The notes under the pieces were generated by a model. The model did not search any database and was not told the origin of the DNA. It saw only the letters and a program-made list of their open reading frames with translations. 5,136 nucleotides of DNA from Alphaproteobacteria bacterium (GTDB lineage Bacteria > Pseudomonadota > Alphaproteobacteria > CAAHEQ01 > UBA3637), in NCBI GenBank assembly GCA_017540065.1, contig JAFYBU010000065.1, positions 1 through 5,136 of the forward strand, given 5' to 3'. Position 1 is the first letter of the stretch; every line of letters starts with the position of its first letter. Of the stretch, positions 1-5,136 are shown in pieces. Position numbers and translations under genes: made by a program.

Positions 1-4
1 CAAT

Positions 5-1921
5 ATGATTTCGCTTAATGAGTATGTTCAGCACAATCAAAAAATGCAGGGCATTATTCGTGAAATTGCGGATGATTGTTCTTATCTTCTTTATGGTAAC
101 TTTTTGGAATCAGCTGGCGCTTCCGGTGGTACAAGCGAAAATGGATATACTTTTTGGGAACCCACCTATTGCGAATCCGATAATGATTGTCCAACGGGGG
201 AAAGTTGTGTAGAAGATTGGCGAGAATGTTACAAAATTGGTCCTTGTAATGGTTCAGGGATGACTGTGGAAGGGGATGGGCCAAATGGAGAAGATATCTG
301 CTATCCGTGTAATTCTCTTTGGGCAATATGGGGAACAACACAAAGAGAATGTGAAGCTTGTGGGCGCGAAATGATACCTGATCCAGATGATGAAAATGCA
401 CCACAAATCTGCGGTTGGACATCATGCCCAAATAATTATTGGTTAGATGAAGAATATGGGGAGTGTGTTAGTTGTAATCTGAATGGGTCTATACCCATAG
501 ATGATTTTCCCAACAATATAGAAACGGCATGTTCTAATCGAACAACAATAACAGAAGATGGGGAAAAACTGAGTGTTTTGAACAGTTGTACATCGGGATA
601 TGTAATGACCAGTAATGGTTGTGAATCCTGTGAGGACTTTTTTGCTTCATTAGATGAATTTCCAAATTGTTTGGCAGCGTGTTCCAACCATGAAAGAGTA
701 ATGAGTCCATTTGGTGAAGAATTTTGCGCTCCAAAGTGTAATAATGGCTATGAAAGGGACATGGAAACGGGGATGTGTGTTTCTTGTAATGGAAGCTGTT
801 GTCCTTCCGGAACAGTCAGAATGGGTGAGAATTGCCATGCTGATTGTTCGGCATATTCTGGAACAGATTCAAATTATGAAGGGGGAAGTGTTCCTGCAAA
901 ACCCGCCTGTAAATGTCCAGATGGAATGATATGGGATAATTCTACTTCTTCTTGCATGTGTTCAGGAGCTTGTTTGATGAGTAAATACAATGGATATGTT
1001 CCTTGTTCAAGCCCTGAAGCCCTTATAGAGGTTCCAGAAAATTCCGATTGTGAAACAGTTTGTGATAATCGCAAATTGGTCGGTATAGGGGAATTTAGTG
1101 ATCCATATTGCATAATAAAATGTGATACAGGTTCTGTGTTGAACAGAAATGGAGAATGTGTTTCCTGCGATGAAAGTAGCGGTGTAAGTATACGTATGTA
1201 TGGTATATTCGGAAGCTATTGCGCTGATCAATGTAGCAATCGAGAACTTATTGCCGGAAGGAACTATGACGCTGGAACAACTAATTATTGTACATTGAAG
1301 TGTGACGGTGTAAGGGATTACGATCAAGAAAGCTGTCATTCTTGTGATTCTCCAACAAATTATACTCCTTTAAGAACATCTGAGTGTTCTTCAAAGTGTC
1401 CGGGACTACTTTTTGGTGGTAGTGCTCAAAGTTGCTACTCTTGTTCGACTGGAACTTCCGTTACTGCCACTGCAACGGAATGTGCCAGCTGTGGCAATTT
1501 ACGGACGATGATTGATAGTAAATGTGCAATCGCAAATTGTGGTGGAGGATCATTCCGAAATCTTAATAGTGATTGTATTTCTTGTTCATCTACGACTAGT
1601 TATACAGCCACGCCTGGAGAATGTGCAAAATGTGGTGATACACGTGAAATGATAGGGGACAAATGTTATTTGGCTTGTACTAAAGGACAGTTCCGATTTG
1701 GTAATTTCTGTTTTGATTGTTCGGATGGGAATACTTATTCTACCACAGCAGAAGAATGTGGCCAATGTGCGGGCACAAATTCCCCTCGCTTTATGAATAA
1801 TGGTCGTTGTTATCCTTGTTCGGTTTCGTATACTGTTTCTTCTTCTACAGCTGAAGAATGTGCCGCATGTGGTAACCTACGCAGTTATGATGCCGCAAAA
1901 CATTGGTGTAAAAAAACTTAA
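5..1921 (+). CDS. Cysteine-rich repeat protein, probably exported; gene likely disrupted at both ends
   Basis: I do not recognise a named family. The 638-residue frame holds 69 cysteines (about 1 in 9), arranged as CxxC, CxC and CxxxC pairs; this looks like a disulfide-rich extracellular protein resembling furin-like or growth-factor-receptor Cys-rich repeats in spacing only. Units with C-x3-C-[SD]-N-x-x recur near residues 176, 226, 353 and 410, each closing with a C-x-S-C pair. Shorter ExC-x2-C-G units recur near residues 461, 493, 540, 585 and 619. Asn, Gly, Ser and Asp fill the loops; there is no membrane anchor or catalytic motif. The first ~43 residues of this frame are hydrophilic and Cys-poor, not a signal peptide, and are probably not translated: the signal peptide is in another frame (18-137). 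The last cysteine (residue 636) lies in an incomplete repeat, so the TAA looks premature. The frame is open to the window edge. Coding character is strong from about base 140; function is unknown. Confidence 0.7.
   Translation: MISLNEYVQHNQKMQGIIREIADDCSYLLYGNFLESAGASGGTSENGYTFWEPTYCESDNDCPTGESCVEDWRECYKIGPCNGSGMTVEGDGPNGEDICYPCNSLWAIWGTTQRECEACGREMIPDPDDENAPQICGWTSCPNNYWLDEEYGECVSCNLNGSIPIDDFPNNIETACSNRTTITEDGEKLSVLNSCTSGYVMTSNGCESCEDFFASLDEFPNCLAACSNHERVMSPFGEEFCAPKCNNGYERDMETGMCVSCNGSCCPSGTVRMGENCHADCSAYSGTDSNYEGGSVPAKPACKCPDGMIWDNSTSSCMCSGACLMSKYNGYVPCSSPEALIEVPENSDCETVCDNRKLVGIGEFSDPYCIIKCDTGSVLNRNGECVSCDESSGVSIRMYGIFGSYCADQCSNRELIAGRNYDAGTTNYCTLKCDGVRDYDQESCHSCDSPTNYTPLRTSECSSKCPGLLFGGSAQSCYSCSTGTSVTATATECASCGNLRTMIDSKCAIANCGGGSFRNLNSDCISCSSTTSYTATPGECAKCGDTREMIGDKCYLACTKGQFRFGNFCFDCSDGNTYSTTAEECGQCAGTNSPRFMNNGRCYPCSVSYTVSSSTAEECAACGNLRSYDAAKHWCKKT
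18..137 (+). other. Sec signal peptide coded out of frame with the Cys-rich ORF
   Basis: Starting at ATG 18 (or ATG 24), after an in-frame TGA at 6-8, a 40-residue leader reads as a classical signal peptide. It has a basic n-region (KK at 8-9, R11, K16, R18), a hydrophobic core at residues 19-29 (MIVLIFFMVTF), then a polar/proline stretch ending V-Q-A with predicted cleavage after A40. This frame then runs to a stop at 210-212 without further sensible protein. The Cys-rich frame is offset by -1 from this one. An extra A in the AAAA run at 138-141 would give VQA-KNGYTFWEPTYC, a smooth junction. I infer this is the true 5' end of the Cys-rich gene, separated by a one-base deletion or a sequencing error. 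No good Shine-Dalgarno precedes either ATG, and only 17 upstream bases are visible. Confidence 0.65.
1385..1921 (+). repeat. Imperfect CxxC repeat array in the C-terminal part of the Cys-rich protein
   Basis: Five related units begin with the cysteine codons at 1385, 1481, 1622, 1757 and 1859, giving periods of 32, 47, 45 and 34 codons. A typical unit reads EC-x2-CGxxR, then a cysteine and C-x-x-x-C, then GxFR, then a C-x-[SDP]-C pair followed by a Ser/Thr-rich linker (for example TSYTATPGEC and YTVSSSTAEEC). The fifth unit repeats the CGNLR of the second (CGNLR at units starting 1481 and 1859), but is cut by TAA 1919 just after its third cysteine. The units are similar in protein more than in DNA, so they are old duplications and not a recent tandem expansion. 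Confidence 0.7.
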
Positions 1922-2182
1922 CGGAAAATTTTCCATAAGGCGTTTAAAATCCCCCTGGTCCGGGAGGACCTCCTTTCCACAACCGCCAGTTTAAGTTCTG
2001 CAGGAATTTCAAGTGGTGATAGTGCGGCAACCGTGCGCAGTAAGTTGCAATCTTTAAGATATGTGGGAACTTCTTATTCTAATCAAGTCCTCTATCTTAC
2101 TGATGCGAAGATTAATTCAGATGGGACAATTATGGAAACAAGTGCAGGATCAATGGGTTCTTGTCTGTGTGTATCAAACTGA
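1922..2182 (+). pseudogene. In-frame 3' continuation of the Cys-rich gene beyond its stop (remnant)
   Basis: Between the TAA at 1919-1921 and the helicase there are 339 bases without an intact gene. The first 261 continue the same reading frame without a stop for 86 codons, ending at TGA 2180-2182. From about base 1991 the product looks protein-like (LSSAGISSGDSAATVRSKL, later YLTDAKINSDGTI and GSCLCVSN): Ser/Gly/Thr-rich with only two cysteines, so unlike the repeats before it. There is no convincing start codon or ribosome binding site of its own. The terminator sits 15 bases after this TGA but 276 bases after the TAA, which fits an original gene end at 2182. Either a premature stop or small compensating indels around the A7 run at 1910-1916 cut it off. 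An unrelated gene remnant is the alternative. Confidence 0.5.
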
Positions 2183-2197
2183 TGCTTATTGAAAACT

Positions 2198-2223
2198 CCC
2201 CGCCTGCTATGGCGGGGATTTTT
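2198..2223 (+). terminator. Rho-independent terminator after the Cys-rich gene
   Basis: CCCCGCC (2198-2204) pairs perfectly with GGCGGGG (2211-2217) around the six-base loop TGCTAT. T2197-A2218 adds one pair, and a run of five T follows at 2219-2223. A stretch of four A upstream (2192-2195) could pair with the T run, so the element may also work weakly on the opposite strand. It separates transcription of the Cys-rich gene from the helicase gene. Confidence 0.9.
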
Positions 2224-2260
2224 CTTGCAAAATTTTTCAAAAAAGTGTAGTCTGAAAATT

Positions 2261-4390
2261 ATGGATTTTAATATAGATTTTTTGGAAACATTGAATCCGG
2301 AACAATATCAAGCCGTCACAACAACAGAAGGACCGCTTCTTGTTCTTTCCGGTGCGGGAACGGGAAAAACACGTGTTTTAACAACGCGGGTAGCATATAT
2401 TTTGGCAAACGGTTTAGCTCATCCTTGGCAGGTGTTAGCCGTCACTTTTACGAATAAAGCCGCTAAAGAAATGCAAGAACGTTTGACACAAATGGTTGGT
2501 GCTGCTGCGGGTGATGTTTGGCTAGGGACTTTCCATCGAATCGGTTTACGTATTTTGCGCCGCTATGGTGATTTGGTGAATTTGAATAAAAATTTTATTG
2601 TGTTGGATGCAGATGACCAAGAACGTCTGTTAAAAAACATTATGAAAGAATGTTTGGTGGATACAAAGGAATATCCTCCTGCGGACTTATTGGAAATTAT
2701 TCAACATTGGAAAGATAAAGGATTGGCACCTGATGCAATTACCGAGGCAGAAAAAAGTAATTTTTGCGAAGGTCGGGCGTTGGATTTTTATCGTTTATAT
2801 CAAAAACGGTTGCATGAAATGAACGCGGTGGACTTTGGTGATTTACTAATGTTACCGCTCTTACTTTTTCAAACGCACCCCGAAATTTTGGCAGAATACC
2901 AACATCGTTTTCAATATATTTTGGTGGATGAATATCAGGATACAAATATTGCGCAATATATGTTGTTGCGCTTGTTGGCAAAAGGTTCTAATAACATTTG
3001 TTGCGTGGGAGATGACGACCAATCAATTTATTCATGGCGTGGAGCAAATGTGGATAACCTTTTAAATTTTGAAAAAGTTTTTCCGGGGGCACAAATTATT
3101 CGTTTGGAAACGAACTATCGTTCCACCGAACATATTTTGGCTTGTGCTTCCAGTTTAATTGCAAATAATACCGGTCGTTTGGGAAAAACTTTGCACGTAG
3201 CAAATCAAGATGAAATGGGTGGCGAATTGGTTGTTGTCCAAGGATATTATAACGGCCAAGAAGAAGCCACTGAAATTATCCAAAAAATCGAAGACGAAAA
3301 TCACGCGGGAATACCCCTTTCCAAAATGGCAGTGTTGGTGCGTCTCAGTTTTTTGACGCGTGAATTTGAAGACGCCCTTATAAAGGCTAACCTTCCCTAT
3401 CGTATTATCGGGGGCTTTAAGTTTTACGAACGCGAAGAAATTCGGGATGTTGTTGCCTATTTACGTCTTGTTGTAAATCAAAATGATGATTTAGCCTTTA
3501 TGCGCGTGGTGAATAAACCGCGTCGCGGGATTGGAGATAAGGTTGTGGAATCATTACAACAAACAGCCAATGCTCGACATATCAGTTTGTTTGAAGCTAT
3601 CAATTATGCTGAAATTAAACCAGCCCCGTTAAAGACTTTGCAGGCTTTTCGTGAAATGATATTGGATGCCAAAAAACAAACCTCAACTTTAAGGCCGGTT
3701 GTGGTTGCTAAAAATTTGATGCAGGTGTCGGGTTATATCGCTATGTGGCAAGCAGAAAAATCCTTGAAATCTGACGAACGTATCGATAACATTTACGAAT
3801 TGTTGAACAAATTGGAAGATTTCGCTTCTTTGGATGCTTTTATTGAAGAAGTCAGTTTACAAACAGAAAATGACGAACAAACGACAGGTGACCAATTAGT
3901 TGTTATGACTTTACATGCCAGCAAAGGATTGGAATTTGACAAAGTCTTTTTACCGGCGTGGGAAGAAGAAATATTTCCCCACCAACGTGCAATTGACGAA
4001 GTGGGAGAGGCGGGATTAGAAGAAGAACGGCGTCTGGCGTATGTGGGAATTACCCGCGCTCGTAAGTCCGTTTTTATTTCGTATGCCAGCAATCGGCGTG
4101 TCTATGGTCAATGGAAAAATGCATTACCCAGCCGTTTTGTGGAAGAACTTCCCCCCGAACACATTGACCGCCGTGGGAATCGTCGGATGGGGTATGGTGC
4201 CCAATTTTCCGATATTCGTATGCCTTGGGCAGCTGAAAAACAAACACCAAAAAAACGTGTGGGTAAGCGTGTTCACCACGAAACTTTCGGGGATGGAGTT
4301 GTCCTTCGTGAAGAAGGGGACAGATTAGAAGTCTTTTTTGATAATTCTGGTCTTAAAAAAGTTCTTGCTCGCTTTTTAGAGGAAATTTAA
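2261..4390 (+). CDS. uvrD: UvrD/PcrA-type ATP-dependent 3'-5' DNA helicase
   Basis: This is a complete superfamily 1A helicase of 709 residues, normal for UvrD/PcrA (about 720-740). It uses ATP to unwind DNA 3' to 5' in nucleotide excision and mismatch repair, removal of recombinase filaments and clearing of stalled RNA polymerase in the cytoplasm. Visible motifs: Q motif LNPEQYQ (11-17); Walker A GAGTGKT with K36; Ia AVTFTNKAAKEM (60-71); GTFHR (89-93); II VDEYQDT with D223/E224; III GDDDQSIYSWRG (250-261); IV TNYRS with R287; V TLHASKGLEFD (550-560); VI YVGITRAR with R599. After a charged linker comes a Tudor-like tail, VGKRVHHETFGDGVV (667-681), as in PcrA/UvrD; it is absent from Rep and RecB. 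The start is ATG 2261 because a TTG at 2189 would code through the terminator. No clear Shine-Dalgarno precedes it. The stop overlaps the convergent small gene by 4 bases. Choosing between the names uvrD and pcrA is convention. Confidence 0.95.
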   Translation: MDFNIDFLETLNPEQYQAVTTTEGPLLVLSGAGTGKTRVLTTRVAYILANGLAHPWQVLAVTFTNKAAKEMQERLTQMVGAAAGDVWLGTFHRIGLRILRRYGDLVNLNKNFIVLDADDQERLLKNIMKECLVDTKEYPPADLLEIIQHWKDKGLAPDAITEAEKSNFCEGRALDFYRLYQKRLHEMNAVDFGDLLMLPLLLFQTHPEILAEYQHRFQYILVDEYQDTNIAQYMLLRLLAKGSNNICCVGDDDQSIYSWRGANVDNLLNFEKVFPGAQIIRLETNYRSTEHILACASSLIANNTGRLGKTLHVANQDEMGGELVVVQGYYNGQEEATEIIQKIEDENHAGIPLSKMAVLVRLSFLTREFEDALIKANLPYRIIGGFKFYEREEIRDVVAYLRLVVNQNDDLAFMRVVNKPRRGIGDKVVESLQQTANARHISLFEAINYAEIKPAPLKTLQAFREMILDAKKQTSTLRPVVVAKNLMQVSGYIAMWQAEKSLKSDERIDNIYELLNKLEDFASLDAFIEEVSLQTENDEQTTGDQLVVMTLHASKGLEFDKVFLPAWEEEIFPHQRAIDEVGEAGLEEERRLAYVGITRARKSVFISYASNRRVYGQWKNALPSRFVEELPPEHIDRRGNRRMGYGAQFSDIRMPWAAEKQTPKKRVGKRVHHETFGDGVVLREEGDRLEVFFDNSGLKKVLARFLEEI

Positions 4391-4403
4391 TCCTGTTCTC
4401 TTT
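4386..4403. repeat. 18-base direct repeat at a gene end, copy 1 (partner at 4643-4660)
   Basis: TTTAATCCTGTTCTCTTT on the + strand matches 4643-4660 at 17 of 18 bases. Each copy covers the last codons and the stop of a minus-strand small gene (coding R-E-Q-D and R-E-R-D). Copy 1 also contains the helicase stop codon at 4388-4390. Confidence 0.8.
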
Positions 4404-4632
4404 GACGGCGATACATTCTATGACGTGCTTTTTTACGGGCGACTTGACTGCATTTTGCAACCAAAACAGTATTTATTCCCATTCCGATAGCCCCTGCCAA
4501 AGCTCCTCTTGAATCTTTTTTTACATATCTATCAGCGGCAAAAACACCACAAAGGGCAATACAACCCATTAACGCAGAAATACAGACTTTATCACGGAAT
4601 CGATAATTTTGAAATGAAACTTTGTGTGACAT
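4387..4632 (-). CDS. Small two-segment membrane protein, unknown function (third of three)
   Basis: I do not recognise this 81-residue product. It has a basic N-terminus (residues 4-15), a hydrophobic segment at 16-33 rich in Cys, Ala and Leu, a short charged loop (DRYVKKDSR), a second Ala/Gly-rich hydrophobic segment at 43-59 with the pattern GALAGAIGMG, and a strongly basic tail ending RREQD-like (RRQREQD). Two membrane passes with both ends in the cytoplasm would fit the positive-inside rule. It starts 11 bases after the preceding small gene, with AAGGG (4638-4642) five bases before ATG, so it is probably co-transcribed with it. Its first half resembles the 89-residue gene and its second segment resembles the 72-residue gene, suggesting paralogy. 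Its TAA interleaves with the helicase stop. Small holin-like or accessory membrane proteins have this shape, but nothing specific supports that. Confidence 0.7.
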   Translation of the reverse strand: MSHKVSFQNYRFRDKVCISALMGCIALCGVFAADRYVKKDSRGALAGAIGMGINTVLVAKCSQVARKKARHRMYRRQREQD

Positions 4633-4637
4633 ATTTT

Positions 4638-4642
4638 CCCTT
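4638..4642 (-). promoter_or_regulatory. Ribosome binding site of the 81-residue gene
   Basis: On the minus strand AAGGG lies five bases before the ATG at 4630-4632, in the 11-base gap after the stop of the preceding gene. It supports this ATG as the start and translation as part of a polycistronic message. Confidence 0.6.
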
Positions 4643-4660
4643 TTTAATCCCGTTCTCTTT
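4643..4660. repeat. 18-base direct repeat at a gene end, copy 2
   Basis: TTTAATCCCGTTCTCTTT differs from 4386-4403 only at 4651 (C for T). A shorter related copy, TTTAATCCC followed by TCTC, begins at 4863 at the end of the 89-residue gene, so all three small genes end in related DNA. Confidence 0.8.
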
Positions 4661-4862
4661 TTCTATAAGGATTTGATAAATATCCGCCCAGGGTCATTCC
4701 CAAACCCAAACCGCTTAAAACAGCTCCCGCTGTTCTCATGGCCTTTGAAGCGGTATTTGTCGCAAATGCTGCAGATGAAACAGAAAAAACTGTCGCAAGG
4801 GCTAAAAATCCGATGAGTATTTTTTGAATTTTTAAGAAGTTTTTTTGTGCTGATTTATTCAT
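4644..4862 (-). CDS. Small exported or membrane protein with signal peptide and Gly-zipper segment (second of three)
   Basis: I do not recognise this 72-residue product. A lysine-rich n-region (K3, K7, K11, K14), a hydrophobic core at about 15-28 and SSAAFA before T35 make a good Sec signal peptide with cleavage after A34. If it is cleaved, the mature peptide has only 38 residues: a small polar start (TNTASKAMR), a glycine-spaced hydrophobic segment at 45-62 (G46, G51, G53, G55, G59, G60), and a basic tail YRKRERD. The uncleaved form would be a two-segment membrane protein like its neighbours. Glycine spacing of this sort favours close helix packing or oligomers in a membrane (family knowledge, not shown here). 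The ATG lies one base after the stop of the upstream gene, and its ribosome site is inside that gene, so translation is probably coupled. Function is unknown. Confidence 0.7.
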   Translation of the reverse strand: MNKSAQKNFLKIQKILIGFLALATVFSVSSAAFATNTASKAMRTAGAVLSGLGLGMTLGGYLSNPYRKRERD

Positions 4863-4863
4863 T

Positions 4864-5133
4864 TTAATCCCTCTCCAATCCCTTTAAAATTTCCTTATAA
4901 CGGCGACGTTTTGATTCGTGTTCCGAAAATTTTGAAACAGATTCTGCAGCGGCAGGTGCAATAACCAAAGGAACCCATATACTTTTTTTATGTCCCGCAT
5001 ATGTGCCACCTACCAAGCACATAAGGGAAACTATACTCTGTAAAACCACATTTTTTGTGTGAAAGGAAATTCTTTCGCGACATTTTGCTTTTTGGTATTC
5101 AATAATTCGGCGTTTGTCTAAATCAGTAATCAT
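4864..5133 (-). CDS. Small two-segment membrane protein, unknown function (first of three; start may lie outside)
   Basis: I do not recognise this product of at least 89 residues. It has a charged, probably helical cytoplasmic N-terminus (1-27, with DKRRIIEYQKAKCRER), a hydrophobic segment at 28-47, a short loop with HKK, a second hydrophobic segment at 52-66 (IWVPLVIAPAAA), and a long charged tail containing KRRRYKEIL and ending LERD. The ATG at 5131-5133 is the first in view, but the frame is still open at the window edge, and no ribosome site can be seen because only three more bases are available; the true start could be further upstream. It is the most upstream of the three small genes, and the promoter for the group must lie beyond the window or in this gene. 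Segments around ISFH and LVGGTYAGHKKS resemble VSFQ and LCGVFAADRYVKKDS in the 81-residue gene. Confidence 0.65.
   Translation of the reverse strand: MITDLDKRRIIEYQKAKCRERISFHTKNVVLQSIVSLMCLVGGTYAGHKKSIWVPLVIAPAAAESVSKFSEHESKRRRYKEILKGLERD
4870..4876 (-). promoter_or_regulatory. Ribosome binding site of the 72-residue gene, inside the upstream gene
   Basis: GGAGAGG on the minus strand lies seven bases before ATG 4860-4862 and codes for part of the L-E-R end of the 89-residue protein. The gene junction is TAA, one base, ATG. This arrangement is typical of translational coupling and fixes the start of the 72-residue gene. Confidence 0.75.
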
Positions 5134-5136
5134 AGC

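Noticed and set aside
54..838. Several minus-strand open frames opposite the Cys-rich gene
   Set aside because: They mirror the codon pattern of the plus-strand gene (His/Phe/Leu-rich products), have no ribosome sites and overlap one another.
1910..1921. Programmed frameshift at the A7-C run before the TAA
   Set aside because: The A AAA AAC heptamer (1911-1917) is out of phase with the coding frame. Shifting either way reaches a stop soon (at 1994 or earlier) without joining the open 3' frame, which is in the original frame.
1943..1980. Collagen-like Pro-Gly reading (PPGPGGPP) in another frame
   Set aside because: It is flanked by close stops, has no start, and is explained by the GC-rich hairpin patch.
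2225..2253. Possible promoter TTGCAA with 17-base spacing to TAGTCT before the helicase
   Set aside because: Only 4 of 6 and 3 of 6 bases match the consensus, which is expected by chance in AT-rich DNA.
3793..4328. Open frames in other frames within the helicase gene (99 and 95 codons)
   Set aside because: They lie entirely inside conserved helicase motifs V-VI and the C-terminal domain, which explain the sequence.
4622..4816. Plus-strand 64-codon frame opposite the 72-residue gene
   Set aside because: It has no ribosome site or protein-like features, while the opposite strand shows a signal peptide and coupled starts.

Overview
The window is AT-rich bacterial DNA with three parts: a cysteine-rich secreted-type protein gene at the left, a complete UvrD/PcrA-type DNA helicase gene in the middle, and three small membrane-protein genes on the opposite strand at the right. 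Sec-type signal peptides, no strong Shine-Dalgarno before the helicase, and low GC suggest a Gram-negative with a reduced or host-associated style of genome. My best guess is one of the uncultured gut Alphaproteobacteria, which I associate with large Cys-rich repeat proteins. That is inference, because nothing here is a phylogenetic marker I can place with certainty.

Left part (1-2223, + strand). A long frame (5-1921) encodes a protein with 69 cysteines in 638 residues, built from imperfect repeats with CxxC/CxC spacing. Its start does not look intact. A convincing Sec signal peptide lies in a different frame (18-137), and one extra base in the AAAA run at 138-141 would join it directly to the Cys-rich frame. 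At the other end, the frame stops at TAA 1919-1921 in the middle of a repeat. The same frame then stays open for 86 codons to TGA 2180-2182, and a clear Rho-independent terminator follows 15 bases later (2198-2223). The simplest reading is one ancestral gene of about 18-2182, carrying a frameshift near its start and a premature stop near its end. It is either a decaying gene or an assembly with two local errors.

Middle part (2261-4390, + strand). This is an intact 709-residue superfamily 1A helicase with all motifs and a C-terminal Tudor-like domain. The longer frame starting at TTG 2189 would translate the terminator hairpin, so ATG 2261 is preferred.

Right part (4387-5136, - strand). Three closely packed small genes (89, 72 and 81 residues) probably form one transcript. 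All have hydrophobic segments and short basic tails ending in ERD or EQD, and they share local sequence similarities that suggest tandem duplication. The last one meets the helicase gene tail to tail, with the two stop codons interleaved over 4 bases. No function can be assigned to them. There are no RNA genes, CRISPR arrays or insertion sequences that I can see.
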